Source of the DNA: an uncultured Bacteroidota bacterium
GTDB lineage: Bacteria; Bacteroidota; Bacteroidia; Flavobacteriales; Flavobacteriaceae
DNA length: 64,000 bases
Reading direction: 5' to 3'
NCBI GenBank assembly: GCA_902598525.1
Contig: CACKBZ010000002.1
Location: forward strand, 124,001 to 188,000
This document shows, one piece after another, positions 40,112-51,480 of the stretch. The position numbers were made by a program, and so were the translations under genes. Numbering within the stretch: position 1 is the first letter of the stretch; each line of letters opens with the position of its first letter. The notes under the pieces are model-generated. The model was not told the DNA's origin and made no database searches. It saw only the letters and a list, made by a program, of their open reading frames with translations.

Positions 40112-41119
40112 ATGACGTCTAACAATAAAAAACATATAAAGGCCTCTATAACTGCAGTTGGAGGTTATTTGCCAGAGGACTCTATTTCAAATAAAGATTT
40201 AGAAGCGATGGTTGATACCAATGATGAATGGATCAGAGCGCGAACTGGGATTAAAAAAAGGAGAGTTTTAAAAGAAAAAGGGAAAGGAACTTCATATTTA
40301 GCAGTCAACGCAGCTAATAATCTCATAGCTAGAAAAAAAATAGACCCTACAACAATTGATTTAGTGATTGTTGCAACAATCACACCTGATTTTCATTGTG
40401 CTTCTACAGCTCCTTCAGTTGCTTCTGCAATAAATGCAATAAATGCATACGCATATGATATAAGCGCTGCATGTTCAGGATTTCTTTTTGGAATGTCTTC
40501 AGCATCTTCGTTCATTGAATCAGGTAGATATAAGAAAATTCTTTTAATTGGTGCAGATATGATGTCATCTATCGTAGATTATACAGATAGATCAACTAGT
40601 ATATTGTTTGGTGATGGAGCAGGTGCTGTTCTAGTTGAACCAAGTACAAATGGATATGGTTGGGAAGATGAATATCTGAGATCTGATGGAATTGGTGCAG
40701 AGTGGCTTAAAGTAAAATCTGGAGGATCTCTTTTTCCAGTATCATCAGAAACTTTAAATAATAAATGGCATTTTATAACTCAAGATGGAAAAACTGTATT
40801 TAAGTATGCTGTATCTGAAATGGCAAACGCCACAGAGCAGATTATGATTAGAAATAAACTAAAATCTGATGATATAAAATATCTTCTTCCTCATCAAGCA
40901 AACAAAAGAATTATTGATGCTACCGCAGAAAAGATTAATTTAGACAAAAAAAAGGTCCTTATGAATATTGAACAATATGGAAACACCACTGCTGCTACCA
41001 TACCTTTATTAATGTATGATTATGAGGATAACTTTAAAGAAGGAGATAAATTAATAATTGCTGCATTTGGCGCTGGTCTTACTTGGGGAGCCGCATATTT
41101 AACTTGGGCATATAATTAA
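40112..41119 (+). CDS. fabH: Beta-ketoacyl-ACP synthase III
   Basis: DTNDEWIRARTGIKKRR, AYDISAACSGFLFGMSSA (active Cys), LLPHQANKRI, NTTAATIPLLM. Confidence 0.95.
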   Translation: MTSNNKKHIKASITAVGGYLPEDSISNKDLEAMVDTNDEWIRARTGIKKRRVLKEKGKGTSYLAVNAANNLIARKKIDPTTIDLVIVATITPDFHCASTAPSVASAINAINAYAYDISAACSGFLFGMSSASSFIESGRYKKILLIGADMMSSIVDYTDRSTSILFGDGAGAVLVEPSTNGYGWEDEYLRSDGIGAEWLKVKSGGSLFPVSSETLNNKWHFITQDGKTVFKYAVSEMANATEQIMIRNKLKSDDIKYLLPHQANKRIIDATAEKINLDKKKVLMNIEQYGNTTAATIPLLMYDYEDNFKEGDKLIIAAFGAGLTWGAAYLTWAYN

Positions 41120-41129
41120 ATTATACTAT

Positions 41130-41612
41130 ATGGATATAAAAGAAATACAAAATCTAATAAAATTCGTTCAAAAGTCTGGAGTAGAAGAAGTAAAAATTGA
41201 GAGAGAGAATTTTAAAATAACTATAAGAACAAAACCTGATTCAAAACAAAATATTATAGTTGAGGATATACCTGCTTCTTTTTCCCCTCAACCTACTAAA
41301 ACTATTACAGAAGCTTCTTCAGTACCTAATATTGAAGAAAATTCAGAGATTCATGTTGAAGAAAACGATAAAAATATAATTATTAAATCACCGATTATTG
41401 GAACGTTTTATAGAAAACCATCACCAGATAAGCCTGCATTTGTTGAGGTTGGACAAACAATAGGAGAAGGTGATGTGCTTTGTGTTATTGAAGCAATGAA
41501 ATTGTTTAATGAGATTGAATCTGAGGTATCTGGAAAAATTATAAAGATTCTTGCAGACGATCAAAGCCCTGTTGAGTTTGACCAACCTCTATTTGTCATC
41601 GATCCATCATAA
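41130..41612 (+). CDS. accB: Biotin carboxyl carrier protein of acetyl-CoA carboxylase
   Basis: [17 protein letters not shown] biotinylation motif. Confidence 0.95.
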   Translation: MDIKEIQNLIKFVQKSGVEEVKIERENFKITIRTKPDSKQNIIVEDIPASFSPQPTKTITEASSVPNIEENSEIHVEENDKNIIIKSPIIGTFYRKPSPDKPAFVEVGQTIGEGDVLCVIEAMKLFNEIESEVSGKIIKILADDQSPVEFDQPLFVIDPS

Positions 41613-41613
41613 A

Positions 41614-42948
41614 ATGTTTAAAAAAATATTAATTGCTAATAGAGGAGAAATTGCTATGCGTGTTATTAGGACATGTAAAGAAATGGGTATTAACACTGTA
41701 GCTGTCTATTCTAAAGCCGATGAAGAGAGCTTACATGTTCGGTTTGCCGATGAAGCAGTTTGTATTGGACCTGCTGCTAGCAACGAGTCATATTTAAAAC
41801 CTGCAAATATAATTGCAGCTGCAGAAATAACAAATGCGGATGCAATTCACCCAGGATATGGTTTCTTATCGGAGAATAGCAATTTTTCAAAAATTTGTGA
41901 AGAGCATAAAATAAAATTTATAGGTGCTTCTCCCAGGATGATAGAGGCAATGGGAGATAAATCAACAGCTAAGAAAACAATGCAAAAAGCGGGAGTACCA
42001 GTTATCCCAGGGTCGGATGGTATAGTTCCAACTCTTGAGGATGCCCAAAATATTGCTCTTGAGATAGGTTATCCCGTAATGTTAAAAGCAACTGCAGGAG
42101 GAGGAGGAAAAGGTATGAGGATGGCAAATAGTCCAAATGATTTAATAAAAGCCTGGGAAGTTGCTAGACAAGAATCGAAATCAGCTTTTGACAATGATGC
42201 AATGTATTTAGAAAAATTTATAGAAGACCCAAGACATATTGAAATTCAGATTATGGCTGATTCAAACGGGAAAGCCTGTCATCTTTCAGAAAGAGACTGT
42301 TCAATTCAAAGAAGACATCAGAAACTAATTGAGGAGACACCTTCCCCTTTTATGACTAAACCATTGAGAAAAGCAATGGGTGAAGCAGCTGTAAAAGCAG
42401 CTGAATATATAAAATATGAAGGTGCTGGAACTGTTGAGTTCCTTGTTGATAAGCACAAGAACTTTTATTTCATGGAGATGAATACTAGAATTCAAGTAGA
42501 ACATCCAATTACTGAACAAGTTATTGATTATGACCTAATAAGAGAACAAATAAAAGTTGCAGCTGGGGAATCTATTTCTGGTAAAAATTATTTTCCAAAG
42601 CTATGTTCAATAGAATGTAGAATTAACGCAGAAGACTCTGAAAATGATTTTATGCCTAATCCAGGAAAGATCCTTACCCTGCATTTTCCTGGTGGACATG
42701 GAGTGAGAATTGACACCCATGTATACAGTGGCTATGTAATACCCCCTCACTATGATTCAATGATTGCTAAACTTATAACCACCGCACAAACAAGAGAAGA
42801 AGCCATTAATAAAATGAAAAGAGCCCTTGATGAATTTGTTATTGAAGGAGTTAAGACTACTATTCCATTTCATAAAAAAATGATGGAGCATCCAGACTTT
42901 ATTTCAGGAAACTATACTATAAGATTTATGGAATCAGCTAAAGTCTAG
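41614..42948 (+). CDS. accC: Acetyl-CoA carboxylase biotin carboxylase subunit
   Basis: [52 protein letters not shown]. Confidence 0.96.
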   Translation: MFKKILIANRGEIAMRVIRTCKEMGINTVAVYSKADEESLHVRFADEAVCIGPAASNESYLKPANIIAAAEITNADAIHPGYGFLSENSNFSKICEEHKIKFIGASPRMIEAMGDKSTAKKTMQKAGVPVIPGSDGIVPTLEDAQNIALEIGYPVMLKATAGGGGKGMRMANSPNDLIKAWEVARQESKSAFDNDAMYLEKFIEDPRHIEIQIMADSNGKACHLSERDCSIQRRHQKLIEETPSPFMTKPLRKAMGEAAVKAAEYIKYEGAGTVEFLVDKHKNFYFMEMNTRIQVEHPITEQVIDYDLIREQIKVAAGESISGKNYFPKLCSIECRINAEDSENDFMPNPGKILTLHFPGGHGVRIDTHVYSGYVIPPHYDSMIAKLITTAQTREEAINKMKRALDEFVIEGVKTTIPFHKKMMEHPDFISGNYTIRFMESAKV

Positions 42949-43940
42949 CATCTTACTAATCCCATTTCAATTAATTTTTCTGCAATTTGAATAGTATTTG
43001 TAGCAGCACCTTTTCTCAAATTGTCGGCAACAATCCATAGATTTAATCCATTCTCTATACTAAAATCTCTCCTTATTCTACCAACAAAAACCTCATCTTT
43101 ATTTGCAGCGTTGAGAGGCATTGGATACAAGTTGTCCTGAGGCTCATCTTCAACTATTAATCCAGGAGTACTTCTTAAAATACTATATACTTCTTTAAGT
43201 TCAAATTTATCTTTAAATTCAATATTAACTGTCTCACCGTGACAAATCTCTATTGGAACTCTGACTGCTGTTGATGTAATTTGAATACTATAATCATTTA
43301 AGATTTTTCTAGTCTCATTAATTAGTTTATTCTCCTCTTTAGTGTAACCATCTTTTTCAAAAACATCACAATGAGGTAAAAGATTCTGATCAATTGAATA
43401 TGGATAAACCTTTTCACAGCTTAAATTGTTTCTTTCACTATTTAATTGATCTATTGCAGTTTTACCTGTACCAGATACTGATTGATAAGTAGAAATAACA
43501 AGACGTTTAATCTTAAACTTTTCATGAAGAGGAGCAAGCACAACAAGCATTTGCATTGTAGAGCAATTAGGATTAGCGATTATATAGTCATCATTTGTAA
43601 GAACTTCAGAATTTACTTCACTAACAACCAATTTTTTTGATGAATCCATTCTCCATGCTGAGGAATTATCAATAACTCTTGTTCCTACTTCAGCAAATTT
43701 GGGTGCCCATTCTAAGGATGTTGAACCACCTGCAGAAAATAGTGCTATATCAGGTTTCATTTCTACAGCATCATTAATTGAAACAATATCATATTCTTTA
43801 TTCTTAAATATAATTTTTTTCCCAACTGAATTCTGAGATGCTACAGGGATTAAATTAGTTAATGGGAAGTTCCTACTCTCAAGAAGGTAAAGCATAACTT
43901 TTCCTACAACCCCGGTTGATCCTATTACTGCTATTTTCAT
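42945..43940 (-). CDS. asd: Aspartate-semialdehyde dehydrogenase
   Basis: [25 protein letters not shown] (active Cys), [11 protein letters not shown]. Confidence 0.94.
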   Translation of the reverse strand: MKIAVIGSTGVVGKVMLYLLESRNFPLTNLIPVASQNSVGKKIIFKNKEYDIVSINDAVEMKPDIALFSAGGSTSLEWAPKFAEVGTRVIDNSSAWRMDSSKKLVVSEVNSEVLTNDDYIIANPNCSTMQMLVVLAPLHEKFKIKRLVISTYQSVSGTGKTAIDQLNSERNNLSCEKVYPYSIDQNLLPHCDVFEKDGYTKEENKLINETRKILNDYSIQITSTAVRVPIEICHGETVNIEFKDKFELKEVYSILRSTPGLIVEDEPQDNLYPMPLNAANKDEVFVGRIRRDFSIENGLNLWIVADNLRKGAATNTIQIAEKLIEMGLVRC

Positions 43941-44524
43941 TTTTTTTTATTTTTTTTCATTTTTTTAAAAAAAACGGACCTACTTAAAGGTTCATATTTA
44001 TCTTTCTCTCCAATTACTACAATATCCTTTTTTTTATTTTTTCTGTAACTATAGTTCGCAACATTTCCAGACTTTTTACATACTGCATGAACTTTAGTGA
44101 CATACTCAGAGATTGCCATAAGGTTTGGCATTGGTCCAAATGGGTTACCAAGGTAGTCCATATCTAATCCTGCAACAATTACTCTAATACCGTTATTAGC
44201 TATACTATTACATACATTAATTATTTCGCTATCAAAGAACTGAGCTTCATCAATAGCTACTACATCACAATTTTTCAAATAATTTAAAATGTCTGAAGAT
44301 GACTTCACTTCAATTGACTTAAGTTTATTTTCATCATGTGATTCAATATAGTTCTTACTTCTTGAGTCAATAATAGGTTTAAAAATTTTAACTTTTTGAT
44401 TAGCGATTTTAGCTCTTCTAACCCTTCTTATCAACTCTTCGGTTTTACCAGAAAACATTGATCCACATATTACCTCAATCCAACCAAATTGTTCATTATT
44501 GTATGCTGGGTTTTCTAAAAACAT
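43937..44524 (-). CDS. tdk: Thymidine kinase
   Basis: WIEVICGSMFSGKTEELIRRVRRA P-loop, VVAIDEAQFFD; start MFLENPAYNN at 44524 rather than the longer ORF. Confidence 0.93.
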   Translation of the reverse strand: MFLENPAYNNEQFGWIEVICGSMFSGKTEELIRRVRRAKIANQKVKIFKPIIDSRSKNYIESHDENKLKSIEVKSSSDILNYLKNCDVVAIDEAQFFDSEIINVCNSIANNGIRVIVAGLDMDYLGNPFGPMPNLMAISEYVTKVHAVCKKSGNVANYSYRKNKKKDIVVIGEKDKYEPLSRSVFFKKMKKNKKK

Positions 44525-44591
44525 TTTGTAATTTAAATTGAAAAATTTATCAAATTTATCAAAAAGTAATTCATTTTTATAATTTAAAGAA

Positions 44592-44909
44592 GTGTTTAAA
44601 AAGATAGAAAATAAAATAAAAGAGATTGCTACAAAAATCAATAAATCAAAGGTATTAGATTGGGAGGAGACTTATAACGATGCTAAAGAAATATTCGAAT
44701 TAGCTGTTATATATAAATACCTATCTAAAAGTAAACGAAATTCTGATTGGGTATTTTATTCAAAGAAACTGAAAGAGACATTAAGGCAACTTGATTTATC
44801 ATCAGAAAAAAATGACGAACTGACTAACAATGAAAGTGAAATAATTCCATTAATTGATTCTATAAAAGATTTAGTGACTGAAATACCAGAGAGTGGCGAT
44901 GATAAATGA
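44592..44909 (+). CDS. Hypothetical protein (GTG start)
   Basis: 105-aa charged protein overlapping the rsmI start. Confidence 0.6.
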   Translation: MFKKIENKIKEIATKINKSKVLDWEETYNDAKEIFELAVIYKYLSKSKRNSDWVFYSKKLKETLRQLDLSSEKNDELTNNESEIIPLIDSIKDLVTEIPESGDDK

Positions 44910-45579
44910 TCCTCAATTATATATTGTACCAACACCTATTGGTAACATGGAAGATATTACTTTAAGAGCAATAGAGACACTCAAAAATTCAGATATAATA
45001 TTGGCAGAAGATACAAGGCATGCAAAAAAACTATTAAACCACTATAATATTTCAACTAAAGCCAATAGTTACCATATTAATAATGAACATAATAAAGTCA
45101 ACAAATATATCCAAATGATAATTAGTGGTAATAAGGTCTCCTTAATTACAGATGCTGGAACACCATGTATATCTGACCCTGGTTTTTTGTTAATTCGAGA
45201 AGCAATTAAAAATAAAATATTAATCACCTGTTTACCTGGTCCCACAGCATTTATTCCTGCATTAGTTATGAGTGGATTACCTTGTGATAGTTTTGTTTTT
45301 GAAGGATTCTTGCCTAGAAAAAAAGGTAGAAAGTCAAAACTATCTGAAATTTCACAAAATACTAAAACAACTATTTTATATGAGTCACCCTTTAGAATAA
45401 TTAAAACACTTAATGATCTAAAAGATGTAATTGGTTTGGATAGAAAAATTGCTGTTGTTAGAGAAATATCTAAAATATATGAGGAAGTATTTAGAGGAAC
45501 ACTGGAAGAAGCAATTCAAGAATTTACTAATAGAGTAATCAAAGGAGAATTTGTAATCTGTATTGATAAAGTTGAATGA
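44899..45579 (+). CDS. rsmI: 16S rRNA 2'-O-ribose C1402 methyltransferase
   Basis: LYIVPTPIGNMEDITLRAIETLK, AEDTRHAKKLL, DAGTPCISDPG, CLPGPTAFIPAL. Confidence 0.95.
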   Translation: MINDPQLYIVPTPIGNMEDITLRAIETLKNSDIILAEDTRHAKKLLNHYNISTKANSYHINNEHNKVNKYIQMIISGNKVSLITDAGTPCISDPGFLLIREAIKNKILITCLPGPTAFIPALVMSGLPCDSFVFEGFLPRKKGRKSKLSEISQNTKTTILYESPFRIIKTLNDLKDVIGLDRKIAVVREISKIYEEVFRGTLEEAIQEFTNRVIKGEFVICIDKVE

Positions 45580-47243
45580 AAAATTGGACTAAAAGTGATC
45601 AACCTTCAATTAGAAAAGTTAATTCTCTTCAAGCGGACTTAAAAATTCCTAACTTTATTTGCTCTTTATTAATTCAGCGTGATATTAATTCCTTAGATAA
45701 AGCTAAAAACTTTTTTAGACCTAAACTAGATTCTCTTCATGATCCATATTTAATGAAGGATATGGAGAAAGCCGTTGATAGAGTTAATAAAGGAAAAAAA
45801 GAAAAAATATTGATTATAGGAGATTATGATGTTGATGGTACGACCTCAACATCTATGTTGTATGCCTATTTTAAAAAAAGGGAATTTGACGTACTTTATT
45901 ATATTCCTGATCGATATAAAGAAGGTTATGGAGTATCTTTAGAGTCGATTGATTATGCTGATGAGAATAGTGTTAAATTAATTATTACTGTAGATTGTGG
46001 AATTAAGGCAGTTAATGAAGTTAAATATGCAAATTCAAAAGGAATTGACGTAATTGTTTGCGATCATCATTTACCTGACGTTGATCTTCCCAAAGCCCAC
46101 TCTGTACTAAATCCCAAACAACTAGACTGCCCATATCCATTTAAAGATCTTTGTGGTTGTGGTATTGCTTATAAATTAATTACAGCTCACAATATAAAAT
46201 CAGCTAATAAATTAAATATTCGAAGTCTTCTAGATTTTGTTGCATTAGCTACTATTTCTGATATGATGCCGTTAATTGATGAAAACAGAGTCATGGTATT
46301 TCATGGATTAAATGAAATAAACAATAATCCCAGGCTAGGACTGAGAAATTTTTTGAAGTCAATTAATAAAGTAGATGAATCAAAAATATCATTTAACATA
46401 GGACCAAGAATTAATGCTGCAGGAAGAATGAAAAATGGAAAAATAATCGTTGACCTTCTTACGGAGGAAGACGCAAATAAGGCTAATTCATTATCAAACG
46501 AAGTAGAATATTTAAATTTAAAAAGAAGATCTATAGAAAAAAAAGTATATGAAAACGTTATCAAAAAAATTGATAATACAAAGTACTCTAATATTATATA
46601 TGGTCAGAACTTTAGCACAGGTGTATTAGGAATTGTTGCCTCACGATTAATTGAAAAATCATATAAACCTACTATCATAATTACTGACTTTGATGAAAAT
46701 TTACTTACAGGATCTGTCAGATCTGTTTCAGGTTTTGATGTCTATGGCGCATTGATTAAGTGTGAGAAATTCCTTTATCAATTTGGTGGTCACAAATTTG
46801 CAGCTGGTATAAAAATTGAAAAATCTAAATTAAATGCATTTATTGAACATTTTGAAAAAACTGTTCAAGAATCAGTAGATGGAATTATGTTTGAGAGAAA
46901 TTATAAGTATGATATTGAGGTTCCTTTCTCAGAGCTAACTGTAAAAAATGTAAAATTAATTTCCAGAATGTCTCCTTTTGGTCTTGAAAATAGAAGACCA
47001 GTATTTAGAGCAGATAATTGTACCATAATTGATGATTTAAAATTTGTTGGTAAAGAATCACAAGTTATAAAATCTTATATACTGGATTCATTTAATACAA
47101 AACTTCCATTTATTTCCTTCAGCAAAAAAGATGAATTTATTAATTTAAAATCATCAATTAATATTTTGTTTACAGTAAGTATTAATTCATATTCAGAAAC
47201 TGATCAGGTAGAAATTATTATAAAAGAAATTAGTTCAAATTAA
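45576..47243 (+). CDS. recJ: Single-stranded-DNA-specific exonuclease RecJ
   Basis: LIIGDYDVDGTTSTSML, VCDHHLPD, GIAYKL, FGGHKFAAG. Confidence 0.95.
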   Translation: MKNWTKSDQPSIRKVNSLQADLKIPNFICSLLIQRDINSLDKAKNFFRPKLDSLHDPYLMKDMEKAVDRVNKGKKEKILIIGDYDVDGTTSTSMLYAYFKKREFDVLYYIPDRYKEGYGVSLESIDYADENSVKLIITVDCGIKAVNEVKYANSKGIDVIVCDHHLPDVDLPKAHSVLNPKQLDCPYPFKDLCGCGIAYKLITAHNIKSANKLNIRSLLDFVALATISDMMPLIDENRVMVFHGLNEINNNPRLGLRNFLKSINKVDESKISFNIGPRINAAGRMKNGKIIVDLLTEEDANKANSLSNEVEYLNLKRRSIEKKVYENVIKKIDNTKYSNIIYGQNFSTGVLGIVASRLIEKSYKPTIIITDFDENLLTGSVRSVSGFDVYGALIKCEKFLYQFGGHKFAAGIKIEKSKLNAFIEHFEKTVQESVDGIMFERNYKYDIEVPFSELTVKNVKLISRMSPFGLENRRPVFRADNCTIIDDLKFVGKESQVIKSYILDSFNTKLPFISFSKKDEFINLKSSINILFTVSINSYSETDQVEIIIKEISSN

Positions 47244-47270
47244 AAAACCCTGCCTTGGCAGGGTTTTTTT
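47242..47270. terminator. Rho-independent, likely bidirectional terminator between convergent recJ and TonB receptor
   Basis: AAAAAACCCTGCCTTGGCAGGGTTTTTTT. Confidence 0.88.
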
Positions 47271-47288
47271 GTAGTTAGAGTTATTTAT

Positions 47289-49823
47289 TTAGAATCTGAT
47301 ATTCAAACCTAAATTCCATGTTGTACCTTTTCCAAAGTAAACTTGATTTTCTACATTAACTCCATTCCATGCTCTACCTCCATCATTATGGAAGTTTGTC
47401 TGAGATTGTGAAATATATTCCTCATCCAGTAGATTGTTAACATTCAACCTTGCGGTTGTATCATATCCGAATAATGTTGTTCTATATGTAGCTCCAAGAT
47501 CCACTGTACCCCAAGATGGAAGTTTAATTGAACCACGGTTGTTAGCTGAATTAAATTCACTATCAAGTGGACCAAATCTTCCATGTAAATTGTCAAAACT
47601 CATTACGTCTAGATCCATTGAAAGTTTTGATGATAGTTTATAGTCAGCACCAATATATAAAACAGATTGAGCTGCGTCACCAATTTTTACACCATCAAGA
47701 TATAACGTACCTGTTGTACCTGCAGGTTGATTATTGTCTATGAAGTATGCATCACCATCAAAATTCTTTGAATATTTCCAGTCTCCAATTGAAGCCATAC
47801 CTCTTATTCTAAGTCTATTTGATGGATACCAAGTCATTTCTGCCTCAATTCCTTGATGAGTTTGCTCAACACCATCATAAATAATTCTTACCCCCTGGTC
47901 ATCAATTGAAGTACTTCTTCTTAATGTTCTATCTCCCCAAACCGTATGATATGCGTTAATATTAGCCTTAAAGTTTGAAGAAATATATCCATACCCAAGT
48001 TCGAATGATGTAAATGATTCATTAGTTATATCATCAGCCTCTTCAAAGTCATAGTCAGCATTTGGGAATACACCATCGAATGATGGAGGTCTCATTATTT
48101 GTCCTACGTTGAAAAAGATATTAGAATTTCTATTCATTCTGTAGTTAGCACCTCCTTTAATATATCCACCGTCAACAGTAATCTTTCTACTTTTTGTTGA
48201 AGGAGCAGCAGTATAAAACCCTTCCCATTGATATGTTTGACTTGAAGAACCAAATTGAACTACAGCGGAGAAGTTCTCACTTCCTGTATATTCAACTAAA
48301 CCGTTAAAACCAGTCCAGTCAACGTGACCTATGTAGTATCTTTGAGATCCGTTAGGGTTATCCATTCCTAAATTTTTGAAAGGACTTGCTTCATATGTGT
48401 CAACTATAACTGTTCCAATTCGATCTCCATTTCCTGAGAAATTAAATCCATTAATTGTCGATATATAACCGTCTAGTCCAAATAATGTTTCTGGCCCTCT
48501 TCTATGATACGCCTTATATGATCTTAAGTCAACTCCAACTTCATATCTAAAGTTATCAGTATCAATTTTTAGTTTGGAAATACCACCATACCAATTGTGT
48601 GAGTTAGTAGAAAATCTTCTAATAGTTGTATCAGCTCCCCATTTACTTGGAAGACCATCAACAGTATTATGATATCCTAGTCTCATTCCAGCAAATGGAC
48701 CGCTTTCAGGGATGTAACCACCCTTTTGATTTTTTAGAACAGCTACACTCCAGTCAATTGTAGTATCTGGATTTCTCCATTCGCCGTGATCAGCTAAATA
48801 ATCAGCAAATGATTCTCTGAAAGCTGTTACACCATAGGAACCTCTTCCTCGAAGACCTGTTCCACCACCTCTTCCGGCTGAACCATAAAGAGATGTAGCT
48901 AGTGTTACATTACTCGAAATATCCCAATCCCAGTTAAATGTAGCCAATGGTTTGTTGTAATAATTTCTAAGAACTGAAAATTCTTCTCCTTGATAATCAC
49001 CATATAGTTGATTAAATTTTCTGTAATCATCACCTTGAATTGGACCATAATCTAGATAGTCTTGAAGCTGTGTACCATAATATGCTTGATGATGCCATTG
49101 TCCAGCACCAATAAGAGAAAAGTTGAATTCATGATCACCACCTCTTGGAGTATATCCAACTGAGAAAGCATATGTTGTCCCCTCACCTTTCATACCATTT
49201 CTCCATCCATCCCCACGCCAGAAACCAAGAAGAAAACTTGATGACCATCCAAGATCATTAACTCCAGTATTATGGAATGCAGTAAATTTATGATAGCCGT
49301 TGTCACCGGCTGCCATTTTGATTCCTGTTCCAGGATCAACCTCGGCTGCTCGAGTGTTAACGGAGACAGTTCCTCCAGCGGAAGGAACAGCAAGAGAAGT
49401 TGAACCTAACCCTCTTTGGATTTGAACACTAGAAGTAAGGTCGATTAATCCCATCCAGTTAGACCAATAAATTCGACCATTTTCCATGTCATTTACCGGT
49501 TGGCCATTAATCACGTATGCTGTATTTGTAAACCCAAAACCTCTAACGTACATTTGACCATCACCGTATCCTCCATTATCTTGATTTGTATAAACACCAG
49601 GTGTTCTTTTTAATGTTTCAACAAACTCTAGATTTCCAGCTTTTAGATCAATTTCAGATCCTGAAACTGAGCTAAATGCAATTGGAGTAACTCTTTCTCT
49701 AGCTACGTCTACAACTTTTGAAGTTACTGTGACCTCCGTAAGCGCTATGGAGTCTAATGCAGCATCTTGTGCAAATGTAGTAGCCGTAATTAGTGAAAAT
49801 AATAGTAAGCTTAATTTTTTCAT
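47289..49823 (-). CDS. TonB-dependent outer-membrane receptor
   Basis: Signal peptide, plug domain GGYGDGQMYVRGFGFTNTAYVINGQPVNDMENG, C-terminal NLGLNIRF. Confidence 0.93.
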   Translation of the reverse strand: MKKLSLLLFSLITATTFAQDAALDSIALTEVTVTSKVVDVARERVTPIAFSSVSGSEIDLKAGNLEFVETLKRTPGVYTNQDNGGYGDGQMYVRGFGFTNTAYVINGQPVNDMENGRIYWSNWMGLIDLTSSVQIQRGLGSTSLAVPSAGGTVSVNTRAAEVDPGTGIKMAAGDNGYHKFTAFHNTGVNDLGWSSSFLLGFWRGDGWRNGMKGEGTTYAFSVGYTPRGGDHEFNFSLIGAGQWHHQAYYGTQLQDYLDYGPIQGDDYRKFNQLYGDYQGEEFSVLRNYYNKPLATFNWDWDISSNVTLATSLYGSAGRGGGTGLRGRGSYGVTAFRESFADYLADHGEWRNPDTTIDWSVAVLKNQKGGYIPESGPFAGMRLGYHNTVDGLPSKWGADTTIRRFSTNSHNWYGGISKLKIDTDNFRYEVGVDLRSYKAYHRRGPETLFGLDGYISTINGFNFSGNGDRIGTVIVDTYEASPFKNLGMDNPNGSQRYYIGHVDWTGFNGLVEYTGSENFSAVVQFGSSSQTYQWEGFYTAAPSTKSRKITVDGGYIKGGANYRMNRNSNIFFNVGQIMRPPSFDGVFPNADYDFEEADDITNESFTSFELGYGYISSNFKANINAYHTVWGDRTLRRSTSIDDQGVRIIYDGVEQTHQGIEAEMTWYPSNRLRIRGMASIGDWKYSKNFDGDAYFIDNNQPAGTTGTLYLDGVKIGDAAQSVLYIGADYKLSSKLSMDLDVMSFDNLHGRFGPLDSEFNSANNRGSIKLPSWGTVDLGATYRTTLFGYDTTARLNVNNLLDEEYISQSQTNFHNDGGRAWNGVNVENQVYFGKGTTWNLGLNIRF

Positions 49824-49920
49824 TATTATTATTATTGATTATATCTCAAAAATATGATTATTAATTGTTTAAATAAATAAGTAAATATTAACAGATTATT
49901 AAATTTCTAATGGTTTAAAT

Positions 49921-51480
49921 CTATTTTCTATTATTAAGCCTTTTTGCGATATCTTTTGTTGATGTATCTAAATGGTCTTCTTTTCCCTCTAAAATACCTC
50001 TAGCTATTGATTTTCCTAACTCAACGCCCCACTGGTCAAAGCTGTAAATATTTAAAATTGAGCCAATTGCAAAAATTTTACTTTCATACATTGCAATTAA
50101 AGAACCAAGGTTATGAGGAGTTAGCTTGTTGATAAGTATTGAATTTGAAGGTTTATTTCCTTCTATATTTTTATGAATATCATTACCGGATTTGTTACTT
50201 CCAACTAATAATGCATTTATTTGAGCTAAAAAATTTGCGTTTAAAATTTTATGTTGTTCATGGTTATCATTTAAGGGTTCTACAAAAGCTATAAAGTCTG
50301 CTGGGATTAGTTTTGTTCCCTGGTGCATAAGCTGAAAAAAGGCATGTTGAGCATTAGTTCCTGTGGATCCCCAAATTATTGATCCTGTTTCATAATTTAT
50401 CTTATTACCATCTCTATCAATACTTTTACCATTACTTTCCATACTAGCTTGCTGAAGATAATCTGGAAGCTTACTTAAGAATTGATTGTATGGAATAACT
50501 GCTTCAGTTTCACATTTAAAAAAATTATTATACCAAATACTAATTAATGCAAGAATAACTGGAATATTCTTTTTAAATGGTGACTCTCTGAAATGTTCAT
50601 CCATATCTCTGGCCCCACTTAAGAATTTTTCAAAATTTTTGTAACCAATACAAATTGAAATAATTAAACCTACTGAACCCCACAAAGAAAATCTTCCACC
50701 AACCCACTCGGGTATAGATAAAATATTCTTAGAGTAAATACCAAAATCTTTTGGACCTTCTATATTATTTGAGATTGCTATAAAATGATTTGGAATTGCC
50801 TCTTCGCATATATTTTCTATAAACCAACTCTTTATTTTTTTAGCATTTTCAAGTGTTTCAATTGTATTGAATGTTTTAGAAACTATAATAAAAATAGTGG
50901 ATTCAGGATTGATACGCTTAAGTAGATCATCTATATAGTCAGCATCAATATTTGAAATAAAATATGGTTTAATTCCAAGATTATACTGACTTAAAGCTTC
51001 AGTAACCATTTCAGGTCCAAGATGTGATCCACCAATCCCTATATTAACAATATTTTCAATTTTTTTACCTGAATAACCAAGTCTTTTTCCATTGTTAATT
51101 TCGTTAGATAAAATCTCAATTTTTTTTAAGTTGTTTTGTACTTCCTCATTGATTTTAGTTGCTTTATTTGACCTTAATGCTGTATGAAGAACTGCTCTTT
51201 TTTCAGTTTCATTAATCTCTTCCCCATTAAAATATTTATTTATATTTTTTTTTAGATCTGTCTCATTACACAAATCAATGAGATAGTTAAGAGCTTTTTC
51301 ACTAATTCTATTTTTTGAAAAATCAACATAAAAGTCATTTAAACTAATAGAAAACCTTTCAACTCTATTTGGTTCATTTTTTAAATAGTCCAAGATTTTT
51401 AAACCATTTTCTTGTTCATAGATCTTTTCAAGACTTTTCCACGATTTTTGAGTTGTTGGATTATTTTTTGATAAAGCCAT
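49921..51480 (-). CDS. pgi: Glucose-6-phosphate isomerase
   Basis: VNIGIGGSHLGPEMV, EWVGGRFSLWGSVG, SFDQWGVELGK. Confidence 0.96.
   Translation of the reverse strand: MALSKNNPTTQKSWKSLEKIYEQENGLKILDYLKNEPNRVERFSISLNDFYVDFSKNRISEKALNYLIDLCNETDLKKNINKYFNGEEINETEKRAVLHTALRSNKATKINEEVQNNLKKIEILSNEINNGKRLGYSGKKIENIVNIGIGGSHLGPEMVTEALSQYNLGIKPYFISNIDADYIDDLLKRINPESTIFIIVSKTFNTIETLENAKKIKSWFIENICEEAIPNHFIAISNNIEGPKDFGIYSKNILSIPEWVGGRFSLWGSVGLIISICIGYKNFEKFLSGARDMDEHFRESPFKKNIPVILALISIWYNNFFKCETEAVIPYNQFLSKLPDYLQQASMESNGKSIDRDGNKINYETGSIIWGSTGTNAQHAFFQLMHQGTKLIPADFIAFVEPLNDNHEQHKILNANFLAQINALLVGSNKSGNDIHKNIEGNKPSNSILINKLTPHNLGSLIAMYESKIFAIGSILNIYSFDQWGVELGKSIARGILEGKEDHLDTSTKDIAKRLNNRK

Noticed and set aside
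42945-42948. Overlapping convergent stops accC/asd (and similar overlaps at 36719-36722, 29301-29312, 13820-13823)
   Set aside because: Short convergent overlaps are common in compact genomes; not evidence for regulation on their own.
47289-49823. SusC/SusD polysaccharide utilisation locus
   Set aside because: TonB-dependent receptor lacks an adjacent SusD-like lipoprotein, and no glycoside hydrolases or sulfatases were seen nearby.
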